A DNA stretch of 64,000 nt, taken from the NCBI RefSeq assembly GCF_014648635.1, contig NZ_BMRM01000016.1:62001-126000 (forward strand). Direction: 5' to 3'. The stretch is from Streptomyces cinerochromogenes. Its GTDB lineage: Bacteria; Actinomycetota; Actinomycetes; Streptomycetales; Streptomycetaceae. A program made the position numbers and the translations under genes. Position 1 is the first letter of the stretch; every line of letters starts with the position of its first letter. Under the pieces are notes generated by a model. The model did no database searches. It was not told the origin of the DNA and saw nothing but the letters and a program-made list of their open reading frames with translations. This document shows, piece by piece, positions 59,896 to 64,000 of this stretch.

Positions 59896-60777
59896 CTACG
59901 TGTCGCACTCCAGCACCGTCCGGCACAACCCGCACCGCGCCCGTACCCGCCCCCGCACCGGCACCCTGATCCGCTGGTGGCAGGTCGGGCACGGGAAGCT
60001 CACCCGGAGCCGGCCACCGCTGTCGGGGGTGAAGGAGTACACGGCGGAGGGCGGGGCGGGCGAGGCGTGCCGGCGGTCGTGGGCGTAGCGGCGGCGGCCC
60101 GCCCAGCCGGCCCCGGTCAGCGGCGGCTGCTGCCCGTCCCGGCGGGCCCGGTCCATCCCCTTGGCGTAGGCCGTACAGGCCTGCGGGCTGGTGAACCACA
60201 CGGACGGGTCCTCACCGAAGAGCAGGGCCCGCTTGGCCAGGACGTACCCGAACTCCTCCGGGGTGAGGTAGCCGAGCTTCTGCGAGGAGACCCCGTCCTC
60301 CCGGTAGGCGTCCAGCAGCAGCCAGCCCGCGCCCAGGTAGGTCGTCGCCGTGTCCGTCAGGATCTCGTTCTCCGCCGTGGTGGGGAAGGAGAGGTCCAGG
60401 CGGTGCAGGTAGACGTGCGCCACCTCGTGGGCGAGGGCCGCGCCGATGTCCCTGCGGTGGGTGCGGAACCGGTCGTTCAGCTCGACGAAGTACTCGGGGC
60501 CCGCCGCCAGTTCCACGTTCGCCGCGTGGGTCATCTCCCGGAAGCCGACGATCAGCCGCGCGTCCGGCAGCCGGAAGTGCCGCACGATCTCCCGGGCCAC
60601 GCGCTGCGCGCCCAGATGCAGGTCGTCGGTGTCGCAGAAGGCCACGTCGGCGGGGGCCACGCTGGCCGAGAACGTCTCGATGGTGTCCCGCGAGAGCCGC
60701 CGGTACAGGGCGGTGACGGCGGCCCGCACCGTCTCCAGGTGCGGGTAGCCGTGCTCGACCGGTCCGCCGTTCGCCAC
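59896..60777 (-). CDS. HExxH metallopeptidase-like protein with zinc-ribbon end
   Basis: 293 aa from GTG 60777. HEVAH inside IGAALAHEVAHVYLHRLDLSFPTTAENEILTDTATTYLGAGWLLLDA is a gluzincin-type zinc site, with the downstream ENEILTD offering the third ligand. An upstream helical part (LETVRAAVTALYRRLSRDTIETF) and YFVELNDRFRTHRRD precede it. The C-terminus has two Cys pairs (CPTCHQRI, CGLCRTVLEC) forming a likely zinc ribbon. No signal peptide, so it should be cytoplasmic. I do not recognise a named family; peptidase activity is inferred from the motif only. The open frame extends upstream to 61134 but overlaps the beta-galactosidase. Confidence 0.75.
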   Translation of the reverse strand: MANGGPVEHGYPHLETVRAAVTALYRRLSRDTIETFSASVAPADVAFCDTDDLHLGAQRVAREIVRHFRLPDARLIVGFREMTHAANVELAAGPEYFVELNDRFRTHRRDIGAALAHEVAHVYLHRLDLSFPTTAENEILTDTATTYLGAGWLLLDAYREDGVSSQKLGYLTPEEFGYVLAKRALLFGEDPSVWFTSPQACTAYAKGMDRARRDGQQPPLTGAGWAGRRRYAHDRRHASPAPPSAVYSFTPDSGGRLRVSFPCPTCHQRIRVPVRGRVRARCGLCRTVLECDT

Positions 60778-60844
60778 CTCGGCACCCCCAAAGACGCCGG
60801 AACTCCTCTCCACTGTAGGCCGCGGGCCCGCGGCGGACGCCCGG

Positions 60845-62602
60845 TCACACGGGCAGCAGACGCGGCGCCGACCGGTCCGCCCGGCCCCCGTCCAGCTCCA
60901 GCAGCCACACCTCGTTCGCGCCCTCCCGCAGCACCGGCCCGGGCACGTACAGCGACCGCTGGGGGCCCACCGACCAGTAACGGCCCAGCTCGAAGCCGTT
61001 GACCCAGGCGAAGCCGCGCGTGTGGCCCGGCAGCTCCAGCCGGGCGTCCCCGGCCCCGCGGACCGTGACCGTGCCCCGGTACAGCCCCGGCGCCCCCTCC
61101 CCGGGCGGCCCGCCGAAGGGCACCGCGGCCACACCGCCCGCGAACGCGTCTAGATCCAGCCCACGCGCGCGTACCCCGTGCAGGTACTGCCGCTCGTGCA
61201 GGACGCCGCCGGTCACGCCCTTCGTCTCGCCGAGCCGCGGCCCGTAGTTCACCCGCCCCAGCGACTCCACCCACAGCTCCACGCGCGCGGGGCCCGCGAC
61301 GGGCTCCTCCAGCACCGGCTCCTCCTCGGTGAGCACCCCGGCCCGCTCCCCGTCGACGTACACCACGGCGAGGTCCCGCAGCCCGCGTACGGTCAGCGGG
61401 TACGGCCGGCGCGGCCCGGGCACGTCCACCGCGTAGCGCACCAGGCCCCGGGTGACGCCCAGCTCCTCGAACGTGGGCGGCACCGGGGCTGCCGTCTCGG
61501 GGCCGCCCAGTGCCTCCAGTACGTCCGCCAGGGGCGCCCACCCGGTGAGCACGGCCTCGGCCGGGGTGCCGAGCGCGGCGGGCGGCGGCGGCAGGCCGGG
61601 CAGCGGGCCGGGGTGGTACGCGGACAGCACTTCGCGCAAGCGCCAGAACTTCTCGGTGGGGCGCCCGTACTCGTCCACCGGCGCGTCGTAGTCGTACGAG
61701 GTCACGTCCGGCTCCAGGGGGCCCTCGTGCAGTGCGCCGCCGCCCCGGTTGGCGCCCGCCCAGCCCCCGAAACTCGTGCCGCCGTGCGCCATGTACAGGT
61801 TCACCGACGCCCCGCACTCCAGGATCTCCCGCAGCGCCCCGGCGGCGTCGTCGGGATCCCGTACGACGTGCTCGCCGGCCCAGTGGTCGAACCAGCCGCA
61901 CCAGAACTCCATGCACATCAGCGGGCCGTCGGGGCGGTGGCGGCGCAGTGTCTCGAACGCCTCGCGCGCGTGGGAGCCGAAGTTCACCGTGGCGAGCACC
62001 CCGGGCAGCGAGCCCCCGGTCACCATGTGGTCCTCGGGCCCGTCCGAGGTGCACAGCGCGGCCGTGACCCCCTTCGCGCACAGCAGGCCGGCCAGCTCCT
62101 CCAGATAGCCGGTGTCGCTGCCGTAGCTGCCGTACTCGTTCTCCACCTGGACCATGACCACGGGGCCGCCGCGGTCCAGCTGGCGGGGCACGATCTCGTG
62201 CAGCAGCTGGTGGAACCAGCTCCGGACACGGGACATGTAGCGCTCGTCCCGCGTACGCGCGCGCGTGCCCGGCTCGCCCGTCAGCCACGCCGGCAGCCCG
62301 CCGTTCTCCCACTCGGCGCAGATGTAGGGACCCGGCCGCACGATCGCCCACAGGCCCGCCTCCCGGACCGCGTCCAGGAACCGGCCCACCGCCTGCACGT
62401 CCCGGAAGGTCCCCGGACGGGGCTGGTGCAGGTTCCACGGGACGTACGTCTCCACGCAGTTCAGGCCCATCGCCCGCAGCATCGCCAGCCGGTGCCCCCA
62501 CTGGGCCTCGTGCACCCGGAAGTAGTGCAGCGCACCCGACAGCAGCCGCACCGGCCGCCCGTCCAGCAGGAAGTCCGAGTCCCCCACCGAAAACGCGCTC
62601 AT
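60845..62602 (-). CDS. GH35 beta-galactosidase
   Basis: 585 aa from ATG 62602. Family 35 glycosidase: LLSGALHYFRVHEAQWGHRLAMLRAMGLNCVETYVPWNLHQPRPGTFRD, RPGPYICAEWENGGLPAWL, the acid/base Glu in VVMVQVENEYGSYGSD and the nucleophile Glu in PLMCMEFWCGWFDHWAGE; the C-terminal ~250 residues are beta-sandwich (jelly-roll) domains (GFAWVNGFELGRYWSVGPQRSLYVPG). No signal peptide, so it likely acts inside the cell on imported galactosides. Divergent from an AraC regulator that probably controls it. Confidence 0.93.
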   Translation of the reverse strand: MSAFSVGDSDFLLDGRPVRLLSGALHYFRVHEAQWGHRLAMLRAMGLNCVETYVPWNLHQPRPGTFRDVQAVGRFLDAVREAGLWAIVRPGPYICAEWENGGLPAWLTGEPGTRARTRDERYMSRVRSWFHQLLHEIVPRQLDRGGPVVMVQVENEYGSYGSDTGYLEELAGLLCAKGVTAALCTSDGPEDHMVTGGSLPGVLATVNFGSHAREAFETLRRHRPDGPLMCMEFWCGWFDHWAGEHVVRDPDDAAGALREILECGASVNLYMAHGGTSFGGWAGANRGGGALHEGPLEPDVTSYDYDAPVDEYGRPTEKFWRLREVLSAYHPGPLPGLPPPPAALGTPAEAVLTGWAPLADVLEALGGPETAAPVPPTFEELGVTRGLVRYAVDVPGPRRPYPLTVRGLRDLAVVYVDGERAGVLTEEEPVLEEPVAGPARVELWVESLGRVNYGPRLGETKGVTGGVLHERQYLHGVRARGLDLDAFAGGVAAVPFGGPPGEGAPGLYRGTVTVRGAGDARLELPGHTRGFAWVNGFELGRYWSVGPQRSLYVPGPVLREGANEVWLLELDGGRADRSAPRLLPV

Positions 62603-62792
62603 ACGCCCGCCCCCACCGTGATCCCGACCATGCGTTCCAGCCTCGCCCCCTTCCGGTGGCCGGCGCCATGGACGAAGATCGGCGCTGCTTGGACAAAAGG
62701 AGGACGGCACCGCCCGGACGAAACGCGCCGCCCGCACGACACTCCGTCGCCCGCACGTCAACACGCCGCACGGAACACCGGGAGGAGCGCCG

Positions 62793-63683
62793 ATGTACCA
62801 GACCTGGATGCGGTTCTTCAGCCCCGGCCCCGCCCACCACCGCCTCGGTCTGGTCTGTCTCGGCGTCGGCCTGCAGCACGGCGCGCTGCCCGCGGTCGGC
62901 CCGCGCACCCTCGACCACCACGTGGCCGTCGTGGTCAGCTCGGGCGGCGGCTGGTACCGCGGCGCCGACGACCGCCGTACGACCGTCACCGCGCCCGCCC
63001 TGCTGTGGCTCACCCCCGGCGTGCCCCACCACTACGCGCCCGACCCGGACACCGGCTGGGACGAGGGCTTCGTCGACTTCGCCGGTCCCGCCACCGCCGC
63101 CTACGGCGAACTCGGCTACATCGAACCCGACCGGCCCGTCGTCCCGCTCTCCGACGCCTCCGGCCCCCGCGCGGTCATCGCCCGCATCGTCCGGGCCGCC
63201 CGCCGCGGCAACCCCCTGCTGGAGGTGGAGACCGCCGCCGCCGTCCACGAACTCCTCGTCGCCCTGCGCCGCGCCCGCGCCGACCTCGCCCCCGACGGCG
63301 AGCAGGTGCTGGCCGCCCTGGCCCGGGACGCCTGCACCCCGCTGAGCGTCGCCGACCACGCCGCGCGGCACGGGATGACCACCGCCGAGCTGCGCGGTGC
63401 GGTCCGCCGGGCGGCCGGGTGCACCCCGAAGGACTACCTGCTCGGTGTCCGGCTCGCCCGGGCCAAGGAACTCCTCGCCGCCACCGAGCTGCCCGTCGCG
63501 GCCGTCGCCCGCCGCGTCGGCTACGACGACCCCGCCTACTTCTCCCGGCTGTTCACCCGGCGCGTCGGCCTCGCCCCCGTCCGGTTCCGCGCCCAGCAGG
63601 GCCGTACCGTCCCCGGCGGCTGGAGCGACCGCGTCCCGGACCCCGCCGACCCGCCGGTGATCCACTCCCCGGACACCCCCTGA
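62793..63683 (+). CDS. AraC-family transcriptional regulator
   Basis: 296 aa from ATG 62793, with GGAGGAG 7 bases upstream. N-terminal cupin sugar-sensing domain (LDHHVAVVVSSGGGWYRGADDRRTTVTAPALLWLTPGVPHHYAPD) and a C-terminal double HTH: LSVADHAARHGMTTAELRGAVRRAAGCTPKDYLLGVRLARAKELLAATELPVAAVARRVGYDDPAYFSRLFTRRVGLAPVRFR, the classical AraC signature. Divergent from the GH35 gene with 190 bases between; likely its activator in response to a sugar. Confidence 0.92.
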   Translation: MYQTWMRFFSPGPAHHRLGLVCLGVGLQHGALPAVGPRTLDHHVAVVVSSGGGWYRGADDRRTTVTAPALLWLTPGVPHHYAPDPDTGWDEGFVDFAGPATAAYGELGYIEPDRPVVPLSDASGPRAVIARIVRAARRGNPLLEVETAAAVHELLVALRRARADLAPDGEQVLAALARDACTPLSVADHAARHGMTTAELRGAVRRAAGCTPKDYLLGVRLARAKELLAATELPVAAVARRVGYDDPAYFSRLFTRRVGLAPVRFRAQQGRTVPGGWSDRVPDPADPPVIHSPDTP

Positions 63684-63716
63684 GGCAGGTCCGTCCAGCG
63701 CATAAGGTTGGCCCTC

Positions 63717-64000
63717 ATGACCACCAGCAACACCGGCCCCGGTGCCGTCGATCCCGAGGTCCGCCAGGAACTGGAGCGGCTGCGCGACAGCATCGACAAC
63801 ATCGACGCCGCCGTCGTCCACATGCTCGCCGAGCGCTTCAAGGCCACCCAGCAGGTCGGCCGCCTCAAGGCGCTGCACCAGCTGCCGCCCGCCGACCCGG
63901 CCCGCGAGGCCCGGCAGATCGACCGGCTGCGCACCCTCGCCGAGAACGCCAAGCTCGATCCGGCGTTCGCCGAGAAGTTCCTGAACTTCATCATCGCCGA
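63717..64000 (+). CDS. Chorismate mutase (3'-truncated by window edge)
   Basis: ATG 63717; 94 residues visible and the frame is open to the end of the window. AroQ-type helical fold: EVRQELERLRDSIDNIDAAVVHMLAERFKATQQVGRLKA, with the substrate-binding Arg/Lys set (LRDSIDNID, ERFKATQQVGRLK), and AENAKLDPAFAEKFLNFIIA. Converts chorismate to prephenate for Phe/Tyr synthesis. TAAGGT at 63703-63708 is near -10 distance, so the mRNA may be (nearly) leaderless. Confidence 0.93.
   Translation, partial: MTTSNTGPGAVDPEVRQELERLRDSIDNIDAAVVHMLAERFKATQQVGRLKALHQLPPADPAREARQIDRLRTLAENAKLDPAFAEKFLNFIIA

Overview
The window is a high-GC actinobacterial chromosome segment, almost certainly Streptomyces. It has dense genes with GTG/ATG starts, many GTGA/ATGA overlaps, several likely leaderless starts, the his cluster with PriA, and TrpM between trpC and trpB. 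No rRNA, tRNA, CRISPR array, transposase or phage gene was found.

Layout. 1-7.5 kb: the 3' part of dnaE, a 55-aa hydrophilic ORF with 21-bp tandem repeats at its stop, a NYN-domain protein, an ABC exporter pair and a membrane protein. 7.6-11.6 kb, minus strand: YbaK-type deacylase, Lon-substrate-binding-domain protein, a hypothetical protein and a beta-helix-like membrane protein. 11.8-17.6 kb: his operon hisD-hisC-hisB-(54-aa membrane protein)-hisH-priA-ridA-hisF. 17.7-20.7 kb: ArsR regulator with MFS exporter, then VOC and TIGR03085 proteins. 20.8-28.6 kb: hisI-trpE, three small membrane-protein genes, trpC-trpM-trpB-trpA and a DsbA-like protein. 28.7-29.7 kb: lgt.

29.8-37.8 kb, minus strand: a seven-gene, largely translationally coupled operon of four divergent ADP-ribosylglycohydrolase-fold proteins, a ribokinase, a CaiB/BaiF CoA-transferase and a CitE-like lyase. 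No established pathway joins these, so this is the least explained system here. 38.0-45.2 kb: a VIT1/CCC1 metal transporter behind two iron-box-like sites, then gltB-gltD behind two 22-bp palindrome-bearing repeats. 45.4-49.7 kb: a membrane-spanning NACHT NTPase with an N-terminal amyloid-signalling-like motif, divergent from a TerF-like VWA protein.

49.7-59.9 kb: a gene cluster matching, gene for gene, the mycobacterial KstR2 regulon (Rv3548c-Rv3560c) for degrading steroid rings C and D: two acyl-CoA dehydrogenases, IpdF-like SDR, KstR2-like TetR, FadA6-like thiolase, IpdC, IpdB, IpdA, EchA20 and two more SDRs. Two near-identical palindromes sit exactly in its two divergent promoter regions and are likely operators for the regulator. 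The end of the window has a HExxH metallopeptidase-like protein, a GH35 beta-galactosidase divergent from an AraC regulator, and the start of a chorismate mutase gene.

How the genes work together: the first 45 kb are mainly core amino-acid biosynthesis (His, Trp, Glu) with housekeeping genes. The ADP-ribosylglycohydrolase operon, the NACHT/VWA pair and the steroid-type catabolic cluster are the accessory-looking parts. All assignments come from reading motifs and gene order; no database search was possible.
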